Source: Streptomyces sp. SCSIO 30461
GTDB taxonomy: Bacteria; Actinomycetota; Actinomycetes; Streptomycetales; Streptomycetaceae
Direction: 5' to 3'
Assembly (NCBI RefSeq): GCF_037023745.1
Contig: NZ_CP146101.1
Location: forward strand, 4,642,001-4,706,000
DNA: 64,000 nt
Below, one piece after another: positions 18,574-27,307 of the stretch. A model generated the notes under the pieces. It had not been told where the DNA came from. It worked only from the letters and a program-made list of their open reading frames with translations, and made no database searches. The position numbers and the translations under genes were made by a program. Within the stretch, counting starts at the first letter, position 1, and the number at the start of each line of letters is the position of its first letter.

Positions 18574-18664
18574 GGCCGCACCCTAGCAAGCAATCGTGAA
18601 AGTCGATGGCTTTCATGTAAAACCATCGTTGGTAATAATGTGGCGATGGCGGAAGTATGACGGC
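18574..18664. promoter_or_regulatory. LysR/phzF divergent promoter with candidate operator palindromes
   Basis: The intergenic region is AT-rich for this genome. It contains two short inverted repeats: GAAAG-N6-CTTTC around 18597-18612 and ACCATCGTTGGT around 18622-18633. These are plausible LysR binding sites, and TAATAATG just downstream could be a -10 region for the plus-strand gene. Assignment is by pattern only. Confidence 0.5.
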
Positions 18665-19528
18665 ATGACCTTCCCAGCAACCACCTCTGTCCTCCGCTAC
18701 TCGGCGTTCGCATCCCGCCTTGGCGGCGGAAATCCGGCCGGCGTCGTCCTCGACGCCTCACCACTCGACGAGCAGCAGATGCTGGCGGTCGCCGCGGAGG
18801 TCGGGTACTCGGAGACCGCGTTCGTCACGTCGCGAGACGAGCAGCGGCGCCGGTTCACACTGCGCTACTTCAGCCCTCTCGCCGAGGTCGCCTTCTGCGG
18901 GCACGCAACCGTCGCCGCATCGGTGGCACTCGCCGAGCGCATAGGCCCCGGCGATCTGGTCTACGACACACTCGCCGGCGAGATCAGGGTGGAGACCGTG
19001 GCCGATGGTCCGGGTCTTGTGAGGGCGACGCTGACCAGTGTCCCCACCCGATCCCGTCCAGCGCAGACCGCCGAGGTAGACGCTGCGCTTTCGGCTCTGA
19101 GGTGGGGAAAGGCCGACCTTGATCCGGCGCTGCCGGCGCACGTGGCCTTCGGTGGTAACGAGCACCTGGTGCTCGCGGCTGCCACTCGTGCCCGACTGGC
19201 CGATCTCGACTACGATTTCGAGGCCCTCACGGCTGTCATGAAGATCCACGGCTGGACGACCGTGCACTTGGTCTGGCGCGAGAGTGACGGCCGCTTCCAC
19301 GCGCGTGACCCCTTCCCCGTCGGGGGCGTCATCGAAGACCCGGCCACCGGAGCAGCGGCAGCCGCGTTCGGTGGTTATCTGCGTACACTCGGCCTGGTGG
19401 CAGCAGCGGATACGATCGCCATCCGCCAAGGCGAGGACATGGGACGGCCGAGTGATCTGATCATCGAAGTGGACTCCCACGACCCGCGGGTGCGCATTAC
19501 CGGTCATGCCGTGCCGATCCCTGGTTGA
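18665..19528 (+). CDS. PhzF-family isomerase/epimerase
   Basis: A 287-residue protein of the PhzF/diaminopimelate-epimerase fold. It has GGGNPAGVV near the N-terminus, the ETAFV and FCGHATVA motifs, and the mirrored C-terminal half with EDPATGAAAAAFGGYL. PhzF enzymes isomerise small acids; the substrate of this subgroup is unknown. The ATG at 18665 was chosen because the protein then begins at the first family strand; GCGGAAG lies upstream. Regulation by the divergent LysR protein is likely. Confidence 0.88.
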   Translation: MTFPATTSVLRYSAFASRLGGGNPAGVVLDASPLDEQQMLAVAAEVGYSETAFVTSRDEQRRRFTLRYFSPLAEVAFCGHATVAASVALAERIGPGDLVYDTLAGEIRVETVADGPGLVRATLTSVPTRSRPAQTAEVDAALSALRWGKADLDPALPAHVAFGGNEHLVLAAATRARLADLDYDFEALTAVMKIHGWTTVHLVWRESDGRFHARDPFPVGGVIEDPATGAAAAAFGGYLRTLGLVAAADTIAIRQGEDMGRPSDLIIEVDSHDPRVRITGHAVPIPG

Positions 19529-20075
19529 TCAGGACCTGGACCACCATCGGCACCGGCACCGCCGACCGCAGACGCAGCGCCAACCTGCCTTCGCGGACAA
19601 CGGCTTCAGCTCAGCGAGGGCGCCGCCGTCGCCTTGACACAGATGTCCAGGGGCGACGCCGATGCCCCGATGCGTTCCTCGCACTCCTGCAAGCGGGCTG
19701 CCTGGCGCAGGCGCACGCCCGGCCGTCTGCGGGTGACCAGCCTGCATGACACGGATGCGCCCATCCGAGGTCGAAGCCCTGGCCGGCACCGGACAAGTCC
19801 CGTGCGAGAGGAGGGAACTGGGCGACATCGACGACGTCGGCGCCTTCCTGGGCCCGGACGTCGGCGAGAGCGCCCGCCACGGGCACCGCCTCACCTCGGG
19901 CCCAGCCAGAAGCGGCCGTCCACGAGGGGAGGTACCGCCTCGAATGCGCACATCGCGCAGTCGCTGGAGGGACGCCCTACTTTCCGCGGTCCCGACCCCG
20001 ATACAGGGGGCGGGGTCGGGACCGCCGTCACCACACCTGCCCGGATCATCCTTCACCCTCGGAGAAAGTGACCTC
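19529..20075. other. Non-coding or decayed stretch, no recognisable gene
   Basis: About 550 bp between the PhzF gene and the secreted protein. Several open frames exist on both strands because of the GC content, but none shows family motifs or consistent codon bias. The last 60 bp before 20076 probably hold the promoter and ribosome site of the secreted protein gene. Confidence 0.5.
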
Positions 20076-20888
20076 ATGCTGCGAGACCCGACCGTCCACA
20101 GGCTTGCCATCCTGGCGGGTACCACCATCGCCGCCTTCGCCCTGACCGCTCCCGCACACGCTGAACCTCAGCCGCTGGCCGCCGTCGACCTGGCCGAGAG
20201 CTATGTGCTCTCCGCTACCGACAGCACCCTCAACACCTACGCGGGCGGAGCCACAGCGCATCTCAACCGCAACGCCGAGGGTGTCACCGACGCCCGAGTG
20301 GAGTGCAGTCACTTCATCAACCTTCTTACCACCCAGGCCTGGGCCAACATCGACACCGGCACGATCGTCGATCTGGTCGACGGGCCCGACGCCGGCACAT
20401 TCTCCAACGCCGGTGAATGGCACGACGCCATCGTCGACGGGAGGAGTACCAACGACACTCCTGGCAATGACAACACCGTGGCCCTGGTCCAGCGGCCCCA
20501 GTGGATGGACCCTAGCGGTGAGGTGCTGGTCCGGCGCGGCGACATCCTGGCGATAAAGCACCCGGCGGGCAATTCCACGAGCGGCCACATGGGCCTGGTC
20601 CAGTCGGTCGTGCCCATCTCCGAGACGGCCGACGACCACGATTCCAGCCAGTCGTCGTACGCCCAGTTCCGGGTCCGGATCACCGACTCCGCGGGCAGTC
20701 CCCACAGCGACGACACCCGGTCCGCCTACCCTGCCGGTGACCGGGACGGTATCGGAACGGGTGACATCCGTGTCCTCGTGGACCCGGTCACACGCCAGCC
20801 CGTGGCCTGGAAGTTCACGATGTCCACCGGTGCGACGATGCGCACCGAGGACATCGCGGTCGGAACTCTCATCGGCGGCGACAACTGA
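20076..20888 (+). CDS. Secreted protein, possible NlpC/P60-CHAP-like fold
   Basis: A 270-residue protein with a clear signal peptide (residues 1-28, ending LTAPAHA before EPQP). The start ATG at 20076 follows GGAGAAAG. In the mature part, VECSHFINLL, then GDILAIKH, then SGHMGLVQSV follow the Cys-(GD)-His order of papain-like NlpC/P60 and CHAP peptidases, whose Cys and His are catalytic. No family name is certain. A cell-wall or surface hydrolase role is inference; the protein could also be an inactive relative. Confidence 0.7.
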   Translation: MLRDPTVHRLAILAGTTIAAFALTAPAHAEPQPLAAVDLAESYVLSATDSTLNTYAGGATAHLNRNAEGVTDARVECSHFINLLTTQAWANIDTGTIVDLVDGPDAGTFSNAGEWHDAIVDGRSTNDTPGNDNTVALVQRPQWMDPSGEVLVRRGDILAIKHPAGNSTSGHMGLVQSVVPISETADDHDSSQSSYAQFRVRITDSAGSPHSDDTRSAYPAGDRDGIGTGDIRVLVDPVTRQPVAWKFTMSTGATMRTEDIAVGTLIGGDN

Positions 20889-20937
20889 ACCGCGGCATGG
20901 TGTCCGGCTGTGTAAGGCCGATTCAAGGCCGGGTAGT

Positions 20938-21015
20938 TATTGAGGCGGAACTGTTCAGTTGCCTATTCGAGGGTGTAGCGGACGTGGCGGGCGTGGAAGT
21001 AGCCGCGGACGTGGT
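20938..21015 (-). pseudogene. IS630-family terminal fragment (C-terminal residues plus inverted repeat)
   Basis: The left terminal sequence TTGAGGCGGAACTGTT is at 20940-20955, preceded by TA, followed on the minus strand by the transposase tail VRGYFHARHVRYTLE. The same end occurs at 37429. Homology stops near 21012, where unrelated IS3 sequence begins, so the IS630 copy was truncated. Confidence 0.75.
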
Positions 21016-21170
21016 GGGGCTGTTGCTGTCGGCGGTGGAGGAAGCGTCGGGTTTCACGGGCGAGGTCGTCGACCGAACGAGCCCGGGCGGCGTGGACGTA
21101 ACACGTACCGGCGGACGGCCTCCGGGACGCGATCGCGCTCGTCGACTCCTCGGGCAGGACGGTCACGGCA

Positions 21171-21380
21171 GTGGCCCGGGAACTCGGCATCAGCTCGGAG
21201 TCCCTGCGCGGCTGGTACCGCCGGGCGAAGGCGGACCGGGGCGAGGGGCAGAGCGGCGAGCTGACCAGCGCCGAGCGTGAGGAGCTCAAGCGGTTGCGGC
21301 GGGAGAACCGCGAACAGCAGCAGACGATCGAGATCCTGAAAAAAGCGACCGCCTTCTTCGTGAAGGAGAACGACCGGTGA
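21171..21380 (+). CDS. IS3-family transposase OrfA (N-terminally truncated)
   Basis: The HTH region (RTVTAVARELGISSESLRGW) and leucine-rich coiled coil (REELKRLRRENREQQQTIEI, then LKKATAFFVKE) typical of OrfA are visible. Homologous sequence begins near 21100 (DGLRDAIALVDSSG) without a start codon, so the first few residues are lost or altered; GTG at 21171 is only a formal start. It overlaps OrfB by four bases. Confidence 0.75.
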   Translation: MARELGISSESLRGWYRRAKADRGEGQSGELTSAEREELKRLRRENREQQQTIEILKKATAFFVKENDR

Positions 21381-22057
21381 GCGAGCTGTACCGGTTCATC
21401 CACGCGGAGAAGGCGAACTACCCGGTCGTTCTGCTGTGCCGGGTGCTGCACGTGACCCGCTCCTCCTACTACGCGTGGCGCGAGGGTGAGGCAGCCCGCC
21501 GGGCCCGCCAGGCCGCCGACGACGCGCTCGCCCACGAGATCACGGTGCTGCACGTCGCCTCCCGCCGCACCTACGGTGTCCCGCGCATCCACGCTGAACT
21601 GCGTCGTCTGGGGCGGCGGGTGAACCGCAAGCGTGTGGCCCGCGTGATGCGCGAGCGCGACATACGCGGCGTCACACGGCGCAAGCACCGCTCGCTGACC
21701 CGGCCGGACACGAAGGCGAAGCCGGCCCCGGACCTGATCGGCCGCGACTTCCACGCCGAGCGTCCCGGGATCAAGCTGGTCGGTGACATCACCTACCTGC
21801 CCACCGCGGAGGGCTGGCTCTACCTCGCCTGCTGGCTGGACCTGGCCACCCGCGAGGTCGTCGGCTATGCCATGGCCGATCACCACCGCGCCGAGCTCGT
21901 CATCGACGCCCTGGACATGGCCCACGGCCGGGGGGACCTGGAGCTCGGCTGCGTGATCCACAGTGATCGCGGCAGCGAGTACACGTCGACCCAATTCCGT
22001 GGCCGAATAAAGGAGTTGGGCCTTCGGCAGGGTGCTGTCACGTTAGCCGGTGGGTGA
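21377..22057 (+). pseudogene. IS3-family transposase OrfB, 3'-truncated by an IS6 element
   Basis: The rve integrase core is recognisable: RTYGVPRIHAELR, VGDITYLPTAEGWLYLA with the first Asp, and CVIHSDRGSEYTS with the second Asp. The protein breaks off after KELGLRQ at 22030, exactly where the IS6 inverted repeat starts; the third catalytic residue (Glu) and about 60 residues are gone. It is therefore inactive on its own. Confidence 0.85.
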
Positions 22058-22894
22058 GATGCTCTTCGGGTTGATCACGCTCGGGAGGGGCTTGTCGTGG
22101 AGAGCGCGTCGCCGTCGTACAGGGGTCACCGCTACCCGGCGGAGATCATCGCGCACTGCGTGTGGCTGTACTTCCGGTTCCCGGTCAGCTTCCGCGAGGT
22201 GGAGGAGATGATGCTCCAGCGCGGGGTGATCGTCTCCTACGAGGCCGTGCGCCGCTGGTGTGCGAAGTTCGGGCAGGCATACGCCGACGGGCTGCGGCAC
22301 CGCTGGCCCGAGCCTGGCGACAAATGGCACCTCGACGAGGTCTTCGTGAAGATCGGCGGCGAGCGGCAGTACCTGTGGCGGGCCGTCGACCAGCACGGGA
22401 ACGTCCTGGACGTTCTCGTGCAGTCCCGCCGTGACGCGAAGGCCGCCAAGCGGTTCATGGCCGGGCTCATGAAGAAGCAGTGCCGCGTCCCGCGGGTCCT
22501 GCTGACCGACAAGCTGAAGTGCGACGGCGCCGCCCACCGCGACCTCATGGCCTCGGTCGAGCACCGCTCGCACAAGGGGCTGAACAACCGGGCCGAGAAC
22601 AGCCACCAGCCCACCCGCCAGCGCGAACGCGCCATGAAGTACTTCCGCTCACCCGGCGCCGCGCAACGGTTCCTGTCCGCGTTCAGCGGCATCTCGCCCC
22701 ACTTCCGGCCCCGACGCCACCTCCTGACCGCCGCTCGGTACCGCTTCGAGATGACCCTCCGCTTCACCCTCTGGGACCACATCACCGGCACAGCCGGCCT
22801 GCCCACCACAGCCTGACCCAGGACCCGAAAACCAGCCCCACCACACCCCGACACACCATCAGACGCTCACGCACCCGACAACGTGACAGCACCC
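22030..22894 (+). mobile_element. IS6-family insertion sequence
   Basis: An 865-bp element bounded by perfect 15-bp inverted repeats, GGGTGCTGTCACGTT at 22030-22044 and AACGTGACAGCACCC at 22880-22894. It carries one complete transposase. The flanking 8-mers (CTTCGGCA and CGCGATTC) differ, so there is no target duplication. This suggests an IS6-mediated deletion or cointegrate event joined the IS3 remnant to the sequence on the right. Confidence 0.9.
22097..22816 (+). CDS. IS6-family transposase
   Basis: A complete 239-residue DDE transposase with the family signatures SYEAVRRWCAKFGQ, WHLDEVFVKIGG (first Asp), LLTDKLKCDGAA (second Asp) and NRAENSHQPTRQRERAM (Glu). GTG start at 22097, inside the element ends. 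Length is normal for IS6. Confidence 0.93.
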   Translation: MESASPSYRGHRYPAEIIAHCVWLYFRFPVSFREVEEMMLQRGVIVSYEAVRRWCAKFGQAYADGLRHRWPEPGDKWHLDEVFVKIGGERQYLWRAVDQHGNVLDVLVQSRRDAKAAKRFMAGLMKKQCRVPRVLLTDKLKCDGAAHRDLMASVEHRSHKGLNNRAENSHQPTRQRERAMKYFRSPGAAQRFLSAFSGISPHFRPRRHLLTAARYRFEMTLRFTLWDHITGTAGLPTTA

Positions 22895-22915
22895 CGCGAT
22901 TCCCTCCGCGACGTC

Positions 22916-23116
22916 ATGAATACGCACCACGTCACCCACGACCCCGAGCACCACGACCGGCTGGCATCCACCCCGGCGGCGGAACCGGCGACGAGGCAGG
23001 GCTCGCGGATCCCCCGACTGATTCCGCTGGCCCGTTCCACCAATACGACCGTCCTGCCCACGAACCCCATCCCGGCCCGGGATGCTGGGCCGTACGAGCA
23101 AGGAGCTTCCCGATGA
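22916..23116 (+). CDS. Small peptide gene, possible RiPP precursor
   Basis: A 66-residue reading frame (MNTHHVTHDPEHHDRL... ending GPYEQGASR), His/Asp-rich at the start and Thr/Pro/Asn-rich in the middle (STNTTVLPTNPIPARD). Its TGA overlaps the ATG of the radical SAM fragment at 23113 (ATGA), the coupling expected for a peptide and its maturase. The start lies only 21 bp from the IS6 end, so its original promoter has probably been lost. The peptide matches no precursor class I can name, and the RiPP call rests on context. Confidence 0.4.
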   Translation: MNTHHVTHDPEHHDRLASTPAAEPATRQGSRIPRLIPLARSTNTTVLPTNPIPARDAGPYEQGASR

Positions 23117-23259
23117 CCGTGCTGGACGAACGCCCCTCTGCCACTCTGCTCGATCACCTCTCGCTGGAGCTCACCTCCCGCTGCCAGCTCACGTGCCCGT
23201 CGCGTATCGCGGCACTCGCCGTGTCCCCCGCAGCTTGTGTCGTTCTACTTGGGGACTGA
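23113..23259 (+). pseudogene. Radical SAM maturase, N-terminal fragment
   Basis: MTVLDERPSATLLDHLSLEL followed by TSRCQLTCP is the start of a radical SAM/SPASM-type enzyme with the first two cysteines of the CX3CX2C cluster. Homology ends at CP, just before the expected third cysteine, and unrelated sequence runs to a stop at 23259. Only about 28 of some 350-400 residues survive. From 23260 to 23438 nothing is recognised. Confidence 0.6.
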
Positions 23260-23438
23260 GCGCTGCCCTCGGGCCGCCTTAGAATCGTCGTGTCCCTTTC
23301 TGACCTCCGCCTGTGAGCGAGATCACTTGGCAGGGAGGCTCGCTGAGCCGGTCTCTCAACCTGGCCGTACTCCAGATCGCGGGCTCCGGCTCGGCCCAGC
23401 GTGCGGACGGAACGGCGGAGCTGACATGGCCCTTCGCA

Positions 23439-26400
23439 CTACGACTCCTTGTCACCTCGGGAAACCCGTCGTCTCAGGCGAGAGAACTCGGCCGCTGAGT
23501 CGGCCCCGACTTCCTCGAAGAGCATGGCGGCTCGTTCGAACATAAAGACGGCACTCTTGCGGTCACCCTGCTGCAAGGCGGTTTCGGCAAGTATGCTCAG
23601 AGCGTTGGCTTGTGCAAGCCGGTCGCCGATTCTATGGGCAATGTCCCGGGCTTCAGTCGCATGCCGCTTGCCTGCCAGCAGGTCTCCCCTCAGCCGCATG
23701 GCATCGGCGAGAAGGTTCAAGGAGTTGGCCTGACCCGGCTGGTTGGCAAGGAATCGGTGCAGGGCGAGGGCTTCAGCGGCGTGGGTCGCGGCTCTCGGCA
23801 GGTCGCCCAGCATCCGAGCCGTTGCAGCAAGGCTGTTGAGGGTGTTGGCCTGACCGAGTCGGCTGTCGATGGAACGGTGAAGCGTGAGAGCCGCGATGGC
23901 AAACCGCTCGGCTGCCCGCAGGTCACCCCACAACCGGACGGTTTCTGCGAGGCTGTTGAGGGTGGTGGCCTCGCCGTGCCGGTCGCCGATGGTTCGGTAC
24001 AGGCCGAGAGCTTCCCTGGCACATTTCTCGGCTTTCGGCAGGTCACTCCGCAACCGGGCAATAGTCGCCAGGATACGCAGGGCGTTCGCCTCGCCGAGCC
24101 CGTCGGCAATGGAGCGGTAAAGATCGAGGGCATTTTCTGCTCGCCGCTCCGCTTTCGACAGGTCGCCCTGGAGCCGAGCGGTATCTGCCAGAAGGTTCAA
24201 GGTGGTGGCCTGGCCTAGCGGGTCATCGACACTGCCGCACAGGGCCAATGCGTCGGTGGCGCGCTCCTCAGCTGTGTCGAAGTCGCTCCGGAGCTGGGCG
24301 ATAGCCGCCAGCGTACGCAGTGTGTTGGCTTGGCCGTTCTGGTCGCCGATCGCGTGAGAGAGCGCCAAAGCCTCCGACGCGTGCTGCTCCGCTGTCTCCA
24401 GGTCACCTCGCAGCCGGACGATGGTCGCCAGAGTGCAGAGGGTGTTGGCCTGGCCGAACCGGTCGCCGATGGCCGAGAAGACGGCCAATGCCTCGGTGGC
24501 CCACTGCTCAGCGACTTCGAAGTCATGTCGCATATGTGCTGTTTCAGCCAGGAGATGCAGTGTGTTGGCCTGGCCGAACCGGTCGCCGATGGCCGAGAAG
24601 ACGGCCAATGCCTCGGTGGCCCACTGCTCAGCCAATTCATGCTCATTCCTCTTCCGTGCGATGGTCGCCAGCGTACGCAGTGTGTTGGCCTGGCCGAACC
24701 GGTCGCCCATGGACGAGAAGACGGTCAAGGAGTCGTCAGGACGGTCATGGATCTGGGCCATTGCCAGGGTTCGTGGATCGTTGAGCTCACCGGCGAGGGT
24801 GCGCGCCGCAGCGCGGGCTTTTCGAGCCGACTTCCGCAGGTGCACTGCCTCGGCGCGAGCGGCAAGCGACAGGTTGGCGGTATGGGACGGCGCGGTAGCG
24901 GGGGTCACGGCCATGGCCGTGATATGAGCGCTTGAGGCTGCTGCCGGGTCTGCCCAGACGGCCTTCCGTTCGGCTAGGTCGGCATGGAGAAGCCGTAGGA
25001 GGACCGTGCAACGCTGATCGGTGCAGTCACTCGCTGCCGCGAGCCCTGCCTTTACGTGATCGTCCGCGTTATTGAGGTCCCAAGTGAAGATGGCTCGTTC
25101 GGCGTGGATTCGATGCGCGTGTGCAGCGATGTGAGGGTCATCGTCGGCGTGCTCGAGCGCGCGGTCGGCATGCTCGGAGGAGCGGGGCCAGTCGCAGAGG
25201 TGTGCGGACGCCTGAGCGGCCAAGACGTGCAGGTGGGCACGGCGCAGCCCGGCGGGAACGGCATCGGCCGTGGGCACGACGAGAAGGGCCTCGCACAGGT
25301 CGGCCAGCGGGCCCGGCTCGCGCGCTGCCGACAGGGCATCGCTCTCGTCGGTTTCAGGGTCGGGTAGACCAAGAGTCTGTGAGAGGAGTTCGTCCCCTCG
25401 GGCGAAATCTCCGGTATTGAGAACGGCCTGTGCCAAGGCGCAGAGAAGCTTCCCGGCCATGGGGTCCTCCCTCGGCAGGGCTTCCAGGGCTGTGGTCCAC
25501 TGGGTGGCGGCGTCGGCGTAGCGGTCGCGGCGCCACGCCGCCTGCCCGGCCAGCATCGCGGCCGTGCGCACACCGGGATGGCCGGCCTGTCCGTACACCG
25601 TGAGAGCCTGCTCGGCGTGGTCGTACGCCAACGCATGATCGCCCCTCCCATAGGCTAGGCGGGCCCGTACAAGATGGGCGTCCGCGAAGATGACCGGGAG
25701 GGTGTCACGGACAGTCGGGGCGGAAAGTGCGGCATTGCTTAGCAGATGGAGCGACAAGCCGTCGACCGGTTCGGTCTCAAGGGCGCGGATGACGTGGGCC
25801 GCCCATGCGGCGGCGTGCCGGGGGTCCCCGAGCGCGAACCGATGGTGTGCTGCCTCAAAGCGGAATGCGCCGCCGGACACTGCCTCGAAGTAGTCGGCCG
25901 CCCTCTTGTGCAGCAGGGGCAGGCTGCGCTTTGCCTCGGGCAGGTGGGTATCTTCCTCGGCCAGTGCGGCCAGGAGCCACTCCTGGATCGTGCGGTGCAG
26001 CTGCCAATGCCCACGAGAGCCAGGCAGGCTTCGCACACACGACATGCGGCGAAGGGGCTCGAACCATGATTCGTTTCCTGCGTCCGGCTGCGGGCCCGGT
26101 GCTGAGGTAACGGCGTGCAAGGCCTGCGGCGTGAAGGTGCCCAGCACTGCCGCCGCGTGCAGGAACCGGCGGTTGCGATCGGTGATACGTGCCATCACAT
26201 GGGTGCGGAGCCACTCCTGGCGGTCACCGTGAGCCAGTTCCTCCACGTGCACAAGCGCGGTAGGGGCTACCTGCGTGCCGTCGGCCGCAGGCTCGTCGAG
26301 GAGTGTGCCGGTGAGCACGTCGGCGATCCAGGAGACCTCCGCGGGCAGTCCCCGGCTGCGCTCGGTTACCGGCCCTGCCAGGTCATCCGGCACGTGCAGT

Positions 26401-27227
26401 CCCCTTCGGGCCAGATACGCCCGGGTGTCGGCCGGCTCCCACGGCGTCAACTCATGCAGGTAGTACCGCCCGTCTCTTCGGGCGTCCTTCACCCAGGGGT
26501 CGGGGCCTACGGTGCCAGCCAGGACCACCCGGAGCCCGGGAGCCTGCTCCAGCAGCTCATTCAGCACCTCGGCGAACCAGCCGCCGACACCGAGCGACTC
26601 CCCCGGCCGGGGCCGATCGACCTGTGCCTGGCTGTCGTCGAAGAACACCAACCACTCGCACGTGTCGATCAACAGCAGGCACCGCCGTCGGCGCACCGTC
26701 CGGGCCACGACGCGCAGGTCTTGGACCCAAGCCAAGCGTCTCTGTCCTTGGGTGGGGTCGCCCCCGGTGACCGTCACCGGAGAGTCGGAGATCAGTGCGC
26801 CGCGGCTCGCCCATTGCCACACGCGCGCCTTCAAGGTCCGCGGTATGCCGATCGCCTCCGCCTGCTGGTGTACCCAGCGTCGACGCCACCACGGCGCGCT
26901 TCCCGCCAATGCCCGGCCGACCTGGCGCAGCAGCTCCAGCGCGGCCTGCTCACCGCCTTCGCCGGGTACGGCCATGCTGGCCAACAGACTTGTCGCGTCC
27001 AGCAATCGGACATGGGCGTCTGTCTGCTGCTGGGCCGCTATCCGTGCCAGGAGGGTGGACTTGCCTATGCCAGACACCCCGGTGAAGGCCAGCAAGCGGG
27101 CGTGGCCTTCGCCGTGCAGCAGTTGGCGAACCACATCCAGTGCGTCCCTGCGATCAGTGAACAGCTCCCCGACGTCTCCCCACGGTGACTCATCACCGCC
27201 GACGTCATCTCGGCTTTCTCGCGACAT
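23439..27227 (-). CDS. STAND-type ATPase with TPR array
   Basis: A 1,262-residue protein. An NTPase domain has Walker A (FTGVSGIGKSTLL, K56) and a Walker B-like strand (CLLLIDTCEWLVFFD), followed by winged-helix/arm sequence. About 500 residues of tetratricopeptide repeats complete the protein, the last eleven or so being near-regular 40-residue units of the form AIGDRFGQANTLxxLAxxAxx. Such proteins are signal-transducing switches; relatives act as transcription activators or as pathogen sensors. No HTH or effector domain is visible at either end. ATG at 27227 is the likely start, because longer frames run into the IS630 element 80 bp upstream. Confidence 0.82.
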   Translation of the reverse strand: MSRESRDDVGGDESPWGDVGELFTDRRDALDVVRQLLHGEGHARLLAFTGVSGIGKSTLLARIAAQQQTDAHVRLLDATSLLASMAVPGEGGEQAALELLRQVGRALAGSAPWWRRRWVHQQAEAIGIPRTLKARVWQWASRGALISDSPVTVTGGDPTQGQRRLAWVQDLRVVARTVRRRRCLLLIDTCEWLVFFDDSQAQVDRPRPGESLGVGGWFAEVLNELLEQAPGLRVVLAGTVGPDPWVKDARRDGRYYLHELTPWEPADTRAYLARRGLHVPDDLAGPVTERSRGLPAEVSWIADVLTGTLLDEPAADGTQVAPTALVHVEELAHGDRQEWLRTHVMARITDRNRRFLHAAAVLGTFTPQALHAVTSAPGPQPDAGNESWFEPLRRMSCVRSLPGSRGHWQLHRTIQEWLLAALAEEDTHLPEAKRSLPLLHKRAADYFEAVSGGAFRFEAAHHRFALGDPRHAAAWAAHVIRALETEPVDGLSLHLLSNAALSAPTVRDTLPVIFADAHLVRARLAYGRGDHALAYDHAEQALTVYGQAGHPGVRTAAMLAGQAAWRRDRYADAATQWTTALEALPREDPMAGKLLCALAQAVLNTGDFARGDELLSQTLGLPDPETDESDALSAAREPGPLADLCEALLVVPTADAVPAGLRRAHLHVLAAQASAHLCDWPRSSEHADRALEHADDDPHIAAHAHRIHAERAIFTWDLNNADDHVKAGLAAASDCTDQRCTVLLRLLHADLAERKAVWADPAAASSAHITAMAVTPATAPSHTANLSLAARAEAVHLRKSARKARAAARTLAGELNDPRTLAMAQIHDRPDDSLTVFSSMGDRFGQANTLRTLATIARKRNEHELAEQWATEALAVFSAIGDRFGQANTLHLLAETAHMRHDFEVAEQWATEALAVFSAIGDRFGQANTLCTLATIVRLRGDLETAEQHASEALALSHAIGDQNGQANTLRTLAAIAQLRSDFDTAEERATDALALCGSVDDPLGQATTLNLLADTARLQGDLSKAERRAENALDLYRSIADGLGEANALRILATIARLRSDLPKAEKCAREALGLYRTIGDRHGEATTLNSLAETVRLWGDLRAAERFAIAALTLHRSIDSRLGQANTLNSLAATARMLGDLPRAATHAAEALALHRFLANQPGQANSLNLLADAMRLRGDLLAGKRHATEARDIAHRIGDRLAQANALSILAETALQQGDRKSAVFMFERAAMLFEEVGADSAAEFSRLRRRVSRGDKES
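24442..24632. repeat. Near-identical 120-bp TPR-coding repeat units
   Basis: A stretch of about 71 bp beginning at 24442 is repeated without change at 24562, an offset of exactly 120 bp (40 codons). A third, slightly diverged copy begins at 24682. The DNA-level identity shows recent repeat expansion in the TPR array. Confidence 0.9.
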
Positions 27228-27307
27228 TGCCTGACATGATGACAGGCCACGGGGCAAAATAGGAATGCGCCGCGACGGCCGGGACGCTACGTTGGACAGT
27301 CCCACTA

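Noticed and set aside
19546..19886. Minus-strand open frame with DVRAQEGADVVDVAQFPPLA
   Set aside because: No ribosome site, no clear homology and Arg-rich, low-complexity ends; not convincing as a gene.
21330..21350. A6G run in IS3 OrfA as the frameshift site
   Set aside because: The run is in the wrong reading phase for the usual A AAA AAG slip; the simple GTGA overlap may suffice.
24200..24760. Regularly spaced repeats that could suggest a CRISPR array
   Set aside because: The spacing is exactly 120 bp, in frame with TPR coding sequence, and the intervening sequence is also related; no short palindromic repeats with unique spacers.
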